A model generated the notes under the pieces. The model was not told where the DNA came from. It saw only the letters and a program-made list of their open reading frames with translations, and ran no database searches. Both the position numbers and the translations under genes were made by a program. Shown here in pieces: positions 1-6,889 of a stretch of 12,940 nt of DNA; within the stretch, counting starts at the first letter, position 1; every line of letters starts with the position of its first letter. Origin of the DNA: Goniomonas avonlea (lineage: Eukaryota; Cryptophyceae; Goniomonadida; Goniomonadaceae); assembly GCA_003573635.1 (NCBI GenBank), contig QUTJ01031572.1, positions 1 to 12,940 of the forward strand, read 5' to 3'.

Positions 1-427
1 GAAATATCGGATAGAGAGATAACTCCAACTCATACCGCGGCTCATACCTGAAGCCCGCGCTACCGATATTACACTCTAGGCTCTATCTCCACTTCCTGGA
101 GTCCGATTAGCGATCTGAGCAGCTCCAGCTGTAGATCTAATCGCGCCTAGACAAGTGTTAATCCTGCTCTCATTCCTCTCAAGTGACTCGGGCCCGAATC
201 AGAGAAACCGATAGTGCCAACACACACACACACCAAGACAGACCCAGAAACAGAGACACAGACCCAAAACGCAGGCAGACACAGTAAGATACAGCCACAA
301 AACCTTGGCAGACATAGCAACAATCACGGACACGCACACAACACACAGAGAGACAGCCACAGCCAGTCCACACAAGACAGACTCAGGACAGACACTGGGA
401 CAAAAACGCAGACAGACAGCAACTCAC
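1..427 (-). other. Intron 12 of the anoctamin gene (partial), no exon seen
   Basis: Reads into the intron from the donor at 427-426. 218-420 is CA and ACAGACA low-complexity sequence (sense strand GT and GTCTGTCT). 1-180 is non-repetitive, and no frame on the minus strand matches the expected TM7/TM8 sequence. A phrase at 20-37 (ATAACTCC..CTCATA) resembles the minisatellite at 11140-11630. Confidence 0.55.
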
Positions 428-486
428 CCAAACTGGAGAACCATCTCGTTGTAGTCGTCAAAGGGGTCGTACTCAGGCTTGTGCAT
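428..486 (-). CDS. Anoctamin exon 12: entry to TM7, Ca2+-site residues
   Basis: 59 nt encoding MHKPEYDPFDDYNEMVLQF plus a split Gly. This is the anoctamin signature '..ddY.EmviQFG' opening TM7; the D and E of DYNE match TM7 Ca2+ ligands (Asp at the first site is also seen in fungal homologues). Donor TTTGG|GTGAGT. The next exon is not visible in 1-427. Confidence 0.93.
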
Positions 487-2282
487 CTGCCGGCGACGCA
501 TCAGGCGATATGAGTCGCAGCAGGAGTTCAAGTACGAGCAGCGTCATGTTATGATTATGATGTTTACTATTAGGATTATTTTGATACCATTATTGCCGTC
601 GAGCAGGAGTAAAGGGTGGGGAAAAGGTGAGGAAGACGTGGGAAGAAGGTGGGAAAGTCCTAGGGAAAAGGTGGGGCAAAGGTGGGAAAAGGGTGGGAAG
701 CGACGGCAGTGGCGACAACTGCTCCCCCGGGTGTTTGACGGACCTGCTCCTCCAGCCAGCACACGCCGCCCTCGGCCTTCCGCGCGCCCCGCCCCTTGAT
801 GAGCGAGAGCAGCGGCTTGATCTTCGTCGTGAGCTGCGAAACCGTTAGCGTCCACATATGAGCGAGAGCAGCGGCTTGATCTTCGTCGTGAGCTGCGAAA
901 CCGTTAGCGTTGTTGGCGCACACGCACAAGAACCCGGGCACAGTCGCAGGCGCACGCACAAGAACCCGGGCACAGTCGCAGGCGCACGCACAAGAACCCG
1001 GGCACAGTCGCAGGCACGAACACACAGGCACTAGCACAGGCACACACAGGCACACACAGGCACAGAGAACCACAAACACAGACACATACTGGCGGAAAGG
1101 CACAGGCGCAGACACAGGTGCAAAGCGAAACACAAACAGCGACACATGCTGGCGTAAAGGCATGGGCACGGGCACGGGCACGGCGTTTAGACGCAGGAGG
1201 CACACAGACCAAGGCACAGGCACGGACACAGCGAGGCAGACAGAGTGACAGGCTCCCACCCAAGGCACGCCGAGCTCTTGGAAGTTGTTGGCGACCTGCT
1301 TCACCGTGAACACCATCCCTAACTGGTACGATAGCAGATTCATCGCGGTGCCAAACTGGCAGACCTCGTCCCCTGCCGCCTGCAGCAAGAAGTGTGTGGT
1401 GTGCAGCGTGTGCATGCAGTGTCGCAGTGTCAGTGGGGTGTGTGCAGAGTTGCAGTGTATGCAGAGTTGCAGTGTTTGCAGTGTTGCAGTGTGCAGTGTG
1501 GTGTGAACAGTGTTGCGGTGTGCAGTGCGTGCATGCAGTGTTGCTGTGTGTGCACGCAGTGTGCAGTGTGCAGTGTTGCACGTGCATGCAGTGTTGCTGT
1601 GTGTGCACGCAGTGCGCAGTGTGCAGTGTTGCACGGGCATGCAGTGTTGCTGTGTGTGCACGCAGTGTGCATGCAGTGTGCAGAGTGGTGTGTGCAAGCA
1701 GTGTCGCAGTCAGCAGTGTCGCCAGTGTGCAGTGTGTGCAAGCAGAGTTGCAGTGTGCAGCGTGTGGTGCGCATGGTCATCACGACCTAGTGCATGGCTG
1801 TGCGTGCATGGTCACAAAGACCATCAGCAAACACACCTGTAGCACTCGAAATGCCAACCACGCGGCACTTGTAAAAGCCAGGCAAAAGCAAGGCGAGAGC
1901 GCGAGGGAGAGGAGGCGAGCGGCAGAGTGCAGACAGAGAGATGAAACAATGGAAAAACAAACCAAAAAGCAGATCACGATGCCCAGAGCTGGGCTGCTGG
2001 ACGCGAGAGAGAAACAGGAGGGCGAGAACATACCTGCAGCAGTTGAAGTGCTTCTGCGGACTCCACGCGACACGGATAGTGGAAAGCAACCCAAAACAAG
2101 GAAAAATCTGATTGTGTGTCACTCCATTCGGCTTCTCATTTCAAGCGAAAAAAAACTCGTTTTCCCTCAGAGATGAGAATGCTCACTATCAAAGTTGGGA
2201 ACTGTGTGTTAGATGAGCAAAAGAACGGCTGCAAGAGGGAGAACGAGGGAGAGAGCGAGTGAGCGCGAGGAAGAGTGTGCGT

Positions 2283-2317
<35 letters not shown>

Positions 2318-3377
2318 AGTGAGAGAGCGAGCGAGGGAAAAGAGAGAGAGCGCGCGAGGGAGAGAGAGAGGGGGGGAGAGGGAGAGAGGGAGAGAAAGAG
2401 ATCACACACAGGAGTAACAAGTGGTGAGATGCGAGAACAATCGAAGAACGAACACGCACAGTTGTTCACAAACTGGTATATGAACAGCTTCACTGCGAGT
2501 GCGTTACTGTACTCCTCTTTCGTTTCCAGGTTCTCCATGTCTGTCGTCTTTCGGGCCACCCAGTCAAACAACTGTCAAACACGAGTCAAGCGATGGTGGG
2601 ATTGCCAACACACTCAAACCAATTTACCTTTTTCCAGGCAATCGGCCCGCACGCCGTTTGTTCGCCTTCACCCCAGTGCACCCCAGCTCACCCTCAGCTC
2701 ACCCTTAGTTCACCCTCAGTCCACAATTTGTCACACTCGACCACACAATGTCAACATAGCGGATCAGTCAGCTCACCTTGCCGATACTCATCATGCCGAC
2801 CGCACTAATGACGCCAACCGACGCCTTCTGCCACCACCACGCGTCCATTAAATTCCGAATCGTCACCTGCTTAATAGAGTTATCTCAAGGTGTGCGTACG
2901 AAGGCCCACCTATCCGTGTAGGCACGGACCCGGGCACGGACCCGGGCACGGACACGGACACGGGCAAGCACAAGGTGTAACCCAAATGTCCCGTCGTTTT
3001 TCCTGTTCACTTGTCGCGTGTACGATATGAAATGAGGTACGCCTCGCAGCTTAACGACAGATCTGTTTGTTTCCAATCGTTCGCTGTGAACATTGTGTCG
3101 TGTGAACAGCGTCGTGTGCACATTGTCACGTTGCTGTGCGCACCTGCCACCACATTATACAGAAGCAAAAACCTCCGACGACGCCGGTGAGAAATAAAAT
3201 AATGGGGAGGGTTGGGAGGAGGCGCAGGTAGTTGTTCTCGGAGGGGACAAGCTCCACTCTGTTGTGCAACGAGTTGGCGGGAGCGGAGGGAGGAGAGCTG
3301 AGCGAGGGAGAGAGGGAGAGCAGAAGAGAGCGAGTGATAGAGGGAGGAGAGGAGAGCAAGTGGGTGCGGGACAGAGG

Positions 3378-3434
<57 letters not shown>

Positions 3435-6047
3435 AAGTGCGGGGGAGAGGGAGGGAGAGGGAGAGGGAGAGCGAGTGAGTGCGGGAGGAAAGAGAGAGCG
3501 AGTGAGTGCGGGAAAAAGGAGAGGGAGAGAGCGAGTGTGGGTGCGAAGAGAAGGAGGACACACACAGAGACACAGAGAGAGAAGATTCAAACCATTCAGA
3601 AGCGAGTGAGAGAGTGCGGCGAGAGGGAAAGTGAGAGCGTAGGGACTGAGGGGCGGAGGGCTTCCCTGTTTGTACGGAGGCTTAGGGGTAGGGCTTACCT
3701 GTTTGTATAGGGGTTTCTCTGCTCCACTCCGGAGAACTCAGGCCGCGAGTGCACAGTTCTGGTTGGGTTGGACACCCCCCACTCATGCGCCAACTTGGCC
3801 TGTGGGCATGTGGGTGCGTGTGTGGACACGCTCTCTGGCTTTGTCTCTCTGTCGGCGTGCTGGTGCGTGCCTCTGTCTCGCTGTTCGTCTCTCTGTCCGT
3901 CGCCGTCTCCTCCCTGGTGCCTCGTGTGCCCCGCTATGCCCGTGTGCTTAATGTGCGTGTGTGTGTGTGTGTATGTGTGAGAGAGAGCGAGGCGGAGACA
4001 GCCGTTCTCCTTATTGCTCTCCGTCGCCCTGGGGCTTCATGTGCCACGCCGTGGACGTGAGGGAGAGAGAGTGTGTGCGCGAGAGGGAGAGAGGGAGAGA
4101 GGGAGAGGGAGAGTGTGGAGAGACCATGTGTGGTTGTCAGGGTGTGGGGTTGTCATCGTGATCCAGACATCTCACAAAGTCACAATGATGCTGGTCACGT
4201 GACGCCCACGTTGTGTACTCGATTTGAACTCTCTCCTCTGGGGCACCCCAAGTCGCGCTCAGTGATTTTGACTTGACCTTGACCTTGACCCGATGCCCTT
4301 GTGGGTGCATCGTTGACCGTCTTTGTTCTTGACCTTGACCTGACCTTGACCCAATACTCCCCAAAACCCTTGCTCTACAACGCAAGCACTACCTGTTCCC
4401 GAGACCAGAAGATTAAAAGGCAGGCCTGCCACAGGACTGTGAACGCGGAGTAGAAAGGGATGACCCTGCTGTCGGTTGTGACCGGCTCCAGGCTGTAGTT
4501 GGCAGCAAAGGCGGCGGCGCCAACGAGAGCAGGCAGGAGAAGAGACTTGGTGTACAGGCCCAGGAAGGCAAAGTAGAAAGCAACCTGAAGGCGGTGGGTG
4601 GAGGGAGCGAGGGGAAGAAGAGAGAGAAGGGAAGTGTGTGTGTGCATGCGTGTGAGCAAGAGCGCGGGGGAGAGGAATCACACCTCCCAGAAACCGCTGC
4701 GTGGCCACAGATTCCTGATTGAATCTGCGTGGGGGCAAGAGAAAGAGGAGGGCGAGAGGAGCAAGGAGGAGGCTGAAAGGAGCAAGGAGGAGGGCAAGAG
4801 GAGCAAGGAGGAGGGCGAGAGGAGCAAGGAGGAGGGCGAGAGGAGCAAGGAGGAGGGCGAGAGGAGCAAGGAGGGGCAATTCAGCTGGGTGCAGCAGTCT
4901 CGAGGGAGAAAGCCAAGAACAGGGAAGAGGGTGAGCTGAGGGTGAGCTGAGGGTGAGCTGAGGGTGAATTGAGGGCTCAACTGCGCGATATACAACTCAC
5001 AAAGCGACAAATATCTGTGTTCGTACCCGGGAGCCAAAGTAACCGTTGATTTCTGTCAGAGGCTGTCGAGGCACCCAAAAGTCGAGCGAGCCCCAAAGGC
5101 GAAATGACGCCCAGTGCTCCGACAGCCAGCGCCTCGCCCAGGGTCGGTGAAGTGGTGCGAATGCCTCAACGACAGAGTCCAAACCTCCAGCACTTTGGGG
5201 CGGGGGTGAGATTGGCTTGGTTTGGTGACAACGAGTAAATTCGGATGCAATCGGGTCGACTTGAGGTGACTTGAGTGCCTTGCGAGTGTATCACAGGCAT
5301 GCAGCCCTTGAGTGGAAAATTAACAAAAAATCGTGAGGCGACCATGTATGAGAATAGCTCCGATCAGCCGAACCTGTCGCCGGTCTTCAACTCTTTGCGG
5401 ACGGCGCCGTCAAGGACATGGAATATTATGGACTGGCGGCGGGCCGAGGCTCGCATCATATTCCGTCGAAACAAAACTTCCTGCGGTGGGGCGTGATGCG
5501 ACAGCAACTCTGACGGAACCACACCTGGTCCAATTCCTCGCCGCACTCTACACGGGGATCAGACGCCGCATGAGTCAAAAGGTTGTGTTCTCCACCGAAC
5601 TGGCAACCTTTTGTGAATATGTTCAATCGAGGTGAACCTTAATACCTGGAACGATTTCGCGTCATCGAATTCATAGGCGACAAAAAAATTCTTGAATCCA
5701 GGCCGTTGGTGCCGAAGGGGATACAAGAACTTGAACTTGTCCGCATAGTAATCGTAAAAACCCTGGAGCTGGACCTTTTTGGAACCAGTGGGGGTATCAA
5801 GAAGATTGATCACTCGCCCCCACTCTTCCAGTGTAGGGGCGCGCACAAGAACGAGGAATTCAAAAGTCAGGCGGCTCAACAGAACTGTGTACACAAGTTC
5901 CACTTTCCGAAGAATAGCCAAGACCCTCTCAGCTTGGTCTCTCTTTTGCGGATCTGCTGTTAGCACCAAGCAAAACCAATCTCCAGTCTCAGCAGAAGGG
6001 GAAGAGAGCAAGGCAGTCCCCACGCCCTCCGGGGACGTCACCACCAT
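428..6047 (-). CDS. Anoctamin/TMEM16 family membrane protein, 12 exons, 3' end outside the window
   Basis: Anoctamins are multi-pass membrane proteins that act as Ca2+-activated phospholipid scramblases or anion channels. I joined exons 6047-5646, 5480-5374, 5192-5027, 4584-4393, 3799-3699, 3258-3144, 2866-2777, 2571-2460, 2107-2034, 1379-1260, 833-744 and 486-428 (minus strand). All are bounded by GT-AG and every intron phase matches, giving about 542 residues. Family landmarks occur in the usual order: a cytosolic N-domain, QPLTEINGYFGSR before TM1, FYFAFLGLYT in TM1, LAHEWG and RPEFSG after TM2, TTDMENLETKEEY and FVNNYFSLFWVAF around TM5, QLGMVFTVKQVANNFQE in TM6 and EYDPFDDYNEMVLQFG leading into TM7. 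The Ca2+-site residues of TM6 (NNxxE) and TM7 (DYxE) are present. TM7 to TM10 and the stop codon are not in the window. Family assignment is very secure; channel versus scramblase activity cannot be told. Confidence 0.93.
611..700. repeat. G-rich direct repeats in anoctamin intron 11 with a G-quadruplex motif
   Basis: Repeats of GGGAAAAGGTG-type units on the plus strand. 673-697 holds four G runs separated by loops of 7, 4 and 1 bases, a canonical quadruplex pattern on the strand antisense to the gene. The sense strand is a pyrimidine tract. Confidence 0.6.
744..833 (-). CDS. Anoctamin exon 11: cytosolic loop after TM6
   Basis: 30 codons between ttcgcag| and GAGCAG|GTCCGT: a basic segment (LTTKIKPLLSLIKGRGARK) ending in WLEEQ, like the family's basic loop and 'wEeqy'. 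A 53-bp block containing its acceptor and first codons is duplicated upstream at 858-910. Using that upstream acceptor (exon start 892) would reach a stop codon soon after. Confidence 0.85.
799..910. repeat. 59-bp-period tandem duplication over the exon 11 acceptor
   Basis: Two identical 53-bp copies (799-851 and 858-910) separated by 6 bp. Each contains the acceptor gcag and the first codons of anoctamin exon 11. Identity indicates a recent duplication. Confidence 0.95.
921..1016. repeat. 32-bp minisatellite, three copies (anoctamin intron 10)
   Basis: The phrase CAAGAACCCGGGCACAGTCG recurs at exactly 32-bp spacing. It is followed to about 1240 by degenerate CACAGG/ACACAG repeats, including two diverged ~60-bp units around 1078-1180. 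Confidence 0.9.
1260..1379 (-). CDS. Anoctamin exon 10: TM6 with Ca2+-site residues
   Basis: 40 codons, phase 0. It contains NLLSYQLGMVFTVKQVANNF followed by QELGVPW, matching the family's 'CLmeL..QL.iim.gKq..NN..E...P'. The Asn and Glu of NNxxE correspond to the TM6 Ca2+ ligands described in TMEM16A. Confidence 0.92.
1392..1770. repeat. GCAGTGT-rich array with 53-bp higher-order period (intron 9)
   Basis: Almost the whole stretch is built from GTGCAGTGT-like words. GCATGCAGTGTTGCTGTGTG recurs at 1531, 1584 and 1637, giving a 53-bp unit. All frames here are spuriously open, Cys/Val or His/Thr rich, and not genes. Confidence 0.9.
2034..2107 (-). CDS. Anoctamin exon 9: TM5
   Basis: A 74-nt exon between aatcag| and CAG|GTATGT. 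It encodes FSLFWVAFHYPCRVESAEAL, matching the 'slFYiAF' motif of TM5. The loop that follows is shorter than in animal homologues. Confidence 0.88.
2264..2405. repeat. (GT)n and (GA)n tracts in anoctamin intron 8
   Basis: A GT tract around 2277-2318 followed by GAGA/GGGA sequence to about 2400. The transcribed RNA reads CT-rich then AC-rich, upstream of the exon 9 acceptor. Confidence 0.9.
2460..2571 (-). CDS. Anoctamin exon 8: 'T..EN..T..EY' segment and start of TM5
   Basis: Encodes LFDWVARKTTDMENLETKEE and ends in IYQFVNN, the highly conserved anoctamin stretch before TM5. The donor GAACAACT|GTGCGT is weak but is confirmed by the following exon: the split codon yields Tyr in FVNNYFSLFWVAF. 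Confidence 0.92.
2680..2722. repeat. 11-bp repeats resembling the exon 7 splice donor (intron 7)
   Basis: Units of CTCACCCTCAG on the plus strand. In the sense of the gene they read GGGTGAGCTGA, against AGGTGAGCTGA at the exon 7 donor. Confidence 0.75.
2777..2866 (-). CDS. Anoctamin exon 7: TM4 region
   Basis: 30 codons, phase 0 at both ends, containing RNLMDAWWWQKASVGVISAV. Sequence similarity to the family is weak, but its position, phase and hydrophobicity fit TM4. The donor is AAG|GTGAGCTGA, a motif that recurs as an 11-bp array 60-90 bp downstream. Confidence 0.75.
2922..2966. repeat. 12-bp repeats in anoctamin intron 6
   Basis: GCACGGACCCGG-type units in tandem, degrading to CGGACA hexamers. 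Confidence 0.85.
3144..3258 (-). CDS. Anoctamin exon 6: TM3
   Basis: One base completes the codon from exon 5, then 38 codons. A short polar stretch is followed by a hydrophobic segment (TLPIILFLTGVVGGFCFCIM), placed where TM3 is expected. Bounded by caacag| and TGGCAG|GTGCGC. Confidence 0.85.
3290..3545. repeat. GA-rich tract with pure (GA)n in anoctamin intron 5
   Basis: About 53 bp of uninterrupted GA at 3381-3433, flanked by GAGGGA/GAGCGAGTGAGTGCGGG repeats. In the transcript this is a long CT tract 35-290 nt upstream of the exon 6 acceptor. Confidence 0.9.
3666..3710. repeat. 33-bp-period duplication of the exon 5 donor
   Basis: In the sense of the gene, TACAAACAG|GTAAGCCCTA at the exon 5 border is repeated 33 bp downstream as TACAAACAGGGAAGCCCTCC, with the donor GT changed to GG. 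Confidence 0.85.
3699..3799 (-). CDS. Anoctamin exon 5: cytosolic loop with RPEF motif
   Basis: Begins AKLAHEWG directly after exon 4's FWSREQ, exactly the family's 'FW.R..a.La..WG', and continues to HSRPEFSGVEQRNPYTN. The donor AACAG|GTAAGC leaves two bases. A 33-bp offset copy of this donor follows it in the intron. Confidence 0.9.
3955..4125. repeat. GT and GA low-complexity tracts in anoctamin intron 4
   Basis: GT tract about 3955-3978, then GAGAGAGCGAG and AGGGAGAG repeats to about 4113. No coding frame resembling a known exon. Confidence 0.8.
4266..4352. repeat. TTGACC hexamer repeats in anoctamin intron 4
   Basis: Two clusters of TTGACC/TGACCT (4266-4291 and 4311-4352) separated by a short unique stretch. 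Likely a decaying microsatellite. Confidence 0.75.
4393..4584 (-). CDS. Anoctamin exon 4: TM1 and TM2
   Basis: 64 codons, phase 0 at both ends (ccttcag| and CAG|GTAGTG). FYFAFLGLYTKSLLLPALVG is TM1. After a loop that is shorter than in animal anoctamins and lacks its cysteines, FYSAFTVLWQACLLIFWSRE is TM2. Confidence 0.92.
4738..4873. repeat. 21-bp minisatellite in anoctamin intron 3
   Basis: About six units of GAGCAAGGAGGAGGGCGAGA type, one with a CTGAAA variant. Being a multiple of three it leaves long charged frames open; these are not genes. Confidence 0.93.
4929..4976. repeat. 11-bp minisatellite (GGGTGAGCTGA) in anoctamin intron 3
   Basis: Four units at 11-bp spacing, the last diverged (GTGAATTGAGG). 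It is the inverse complement of the 2680-2722 array, so the two introns could pair in the pre-mRNA. Confidence 0.88.
5027..5192 (-). CDS. Anoctamin exon 3: pre-TM1 segment
   Basis: Encodes a GLDSVVEAFAPLH segment, equivalent to the family's 'G...ll....aaFPLHd' motif, then QPLTEINGYFGSR, equivalent to 'QPLd.Ir.YFGek'. The acceptor ccccaaag| is short of pyrimidines but is the site that restores the phase. Ends at CGG|GTACGA. Confidence 0.85.
5374..5480 (-). CDS. Anoctamin exon 2: N-domain helix
   Basis: Bounded by accgcag| and GACAG|GTTCGG, phase 2 at its end. It encodes RRQSIIFHVLDGAV, matching the 'R.riiy.iL' helix that precedes the first membrane segment in anoctamins. Confidence 0.8.
5646..6047 (-). 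CDS. Anoctamin exon 1: N-terminal cytosolic domain
   Basis: 134 codons starting at the ATG at 6047; the frame is open for three codons further but has no other ATG there. It encodes a soluble alpha/beta-looking stretch including EFLVLVRAPTLEEWG, comparable to the 'DyVLvf' strand of anoctamin N-domains. It ends at CAG|GTATTA, phase 0. Confidence 0.8.
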
Positions 6048-6121
6048 GATGATCAACGCTACTTGTTACAGTATCGACCGATACGGTACTGTACCGGTAG
6101 CGATAAACGATACAGGGTGCA
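6048..6121. promoter_or_regulatory. 74-bp head-to-head spacer with palindromes, possible bidirectional promoter
   Basis: Lies between the anoctamin ATG (6047, minus) and the ATG of the membrane-protein gene (6122, plus). It holds GTATCGACCGATAC (6071-6084, perfect 6-bp arms), overlapping CGGTACTGTACCG (6084-6096), and further CGATA words at 6101 and 6108. Both transcripts must start within or beyond this short spacer, so their 5' ends may overlap. No TATA box is evident. Confidence 0.45.
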
Positions 6122-6722
6122 ATGGTTCCTTGCAAGGACGGCCTCATCGTGGTCATGTGTTTCGTGAGTATCCTAGGATATTGCATTATGTCCGGGTTCT
6201 CGGCAGTTTCCACATTTGGCTCGGTGTTTGCGTATCTTGCATGTTTGGCGGGCACAGTTGTACTCAATCTATACTTCATGGCCGGACAGGTTCGACCCTC
6301 CATTCTCTTTCGCCGATCTGACGCCATTCAGGAGGTTACTTTAAAATGGATTGCCTGGCATGACACAACATCACAATGGGCATATGCTAATATCCCTCAA
6401 TGGGGCCCGGTTCTCAACGAGAATAACACGAAAAAAGGGGTCGCCATGTGGGTCGAGCTTTGTGATTCTTGCATGGCTCTGACCACTCCGTTTCCCCCTC
6501 AGCGTCCCGCACCCAATCTCAATTGGCGGTTTGATCAAATTCATATTTTTCAGTGCAAAGGATCCTCAGGACCCTTCTCAGGTGCAGGAGCATCTTGTGC
6601 GATTGTTCCGGTTCCTATGCCCTTTCTTGCTTGCGGTCATTCTCCTTGCCCTGGATTCCTTTCACAGATTTTACGAATACTGGAACGAGCTGATGGAACT
6701 CGAGGGAGTCTCGGCGATCTGA
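6122..6722 (+). CDS. Small multi-pass membrane protein, unknown family, two exons
   Basis: Exons 6122-6447 and 6503-6722 are joined across a 55-nt intron (AT|GTGGGT ... CTCTGAC ... cccctcag|C). Splicing turns two overlapping frames into one of 181 residues. It has hydrophobic segments near residues 8-24 (LIVVMCFVSILGYCIM) and 35-54 (FAYLACLAGTVVLNLYF), a polar middle, and a C-terminal segment FLCPFLLAVILLALDSFHRF followed by an acidic tail ending at TGA 6722. An AATAAA lies about 50 bp after the stop. A 42-nt stretch at about 6290-6331 (CAG|GTTCGA ... CTGAC ... CATTCAG|G) could be a second, in-frame intron. I do not recognise the family. It is head to head with the anoctamin and tail to tail with the zinc-knuckle gene. 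Confidence 0.6.
6448..6502 (+). other. Short spliceosomal intron in the membrane-protein gene
   Basis: 55 nt, GTGGGT donor, branch-like CTCTGAC 24 nt before the pyrimidine-rich acceptor TTTCCCCCTCAG. Without removing it the frame ends in an unrelated reading frame that cuts through the C-terminal hydrophobic exon. Confidence 0.65.
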
Positions 6723-6770
6723 AGTATTGCTGGTATTGATAGGCACTCATTGTTACAGCTTTGAGCTCAC

Positions 6771-6776
6771 AATAAA
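6771..6776 (+). terminator. Polyadenylation signal AATAAA
   Basis: AATAAA 49 bp downstream of the TGA of the membrane-protein gene, followed by AT-rich sequence. Confidence 0.55.
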
Positions 6777-6889
6777 AATATTTAACGCGGTGACGATATA
6801 ATATAACCCGCTGTTACGGTTCTGGACGTACGATCAGCAAAGCTGAAGTTCACTATGTACAACGAGTTACAACACGCACAGGCGAAATA

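Noticed and set aside
921-1016. Regularly spaced 32-bp repeats reminiscent of a CRISPR array
   Set aside because: The repeats are directly contiguous with no unique spacers and lie in a eukaryotic intron.
1392-1842. Long Cys/Val/Ala or His/Thr/Cys-rich open frames
   Set aside because: Produced by the GCAGTGT minisatellite inside anoctamin intron 9; no family motif and no independent splice or start context.
3126-3609. Long Ser/Leu-rich or Arg/Glu-rich open frames over the GA tract
   Set aside because: Dinucleotide repeats leave every frame open; only 3144-3258 (minus) carries a real exon.
4266-4352. TGACCTTGACC repeats resembling nuclear-receptor half-sites
   Set aside because: Located in an intron as a simple hexamer repeat; no evidence of a regulatory role in this kind of organism.
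4678-5037. Repetitive Arg/Ala- and Leu/Ser-rich frames over the 21-bp repeat
   Set aside because: A 21-bp period keeps frames open automatically; it lies within anoctamin intron 3.
6165-6260. Minus-strand reading with KCGNCREPGHN, resembling a CCHC knuckle
   Set aside because: The last Cys is Ser, in-frame stops lie immediately on both sides, and the same codon register on the plus strand is open for over 100 codons with coherent hydrophobic segments. Treated as an antisense coincidence.
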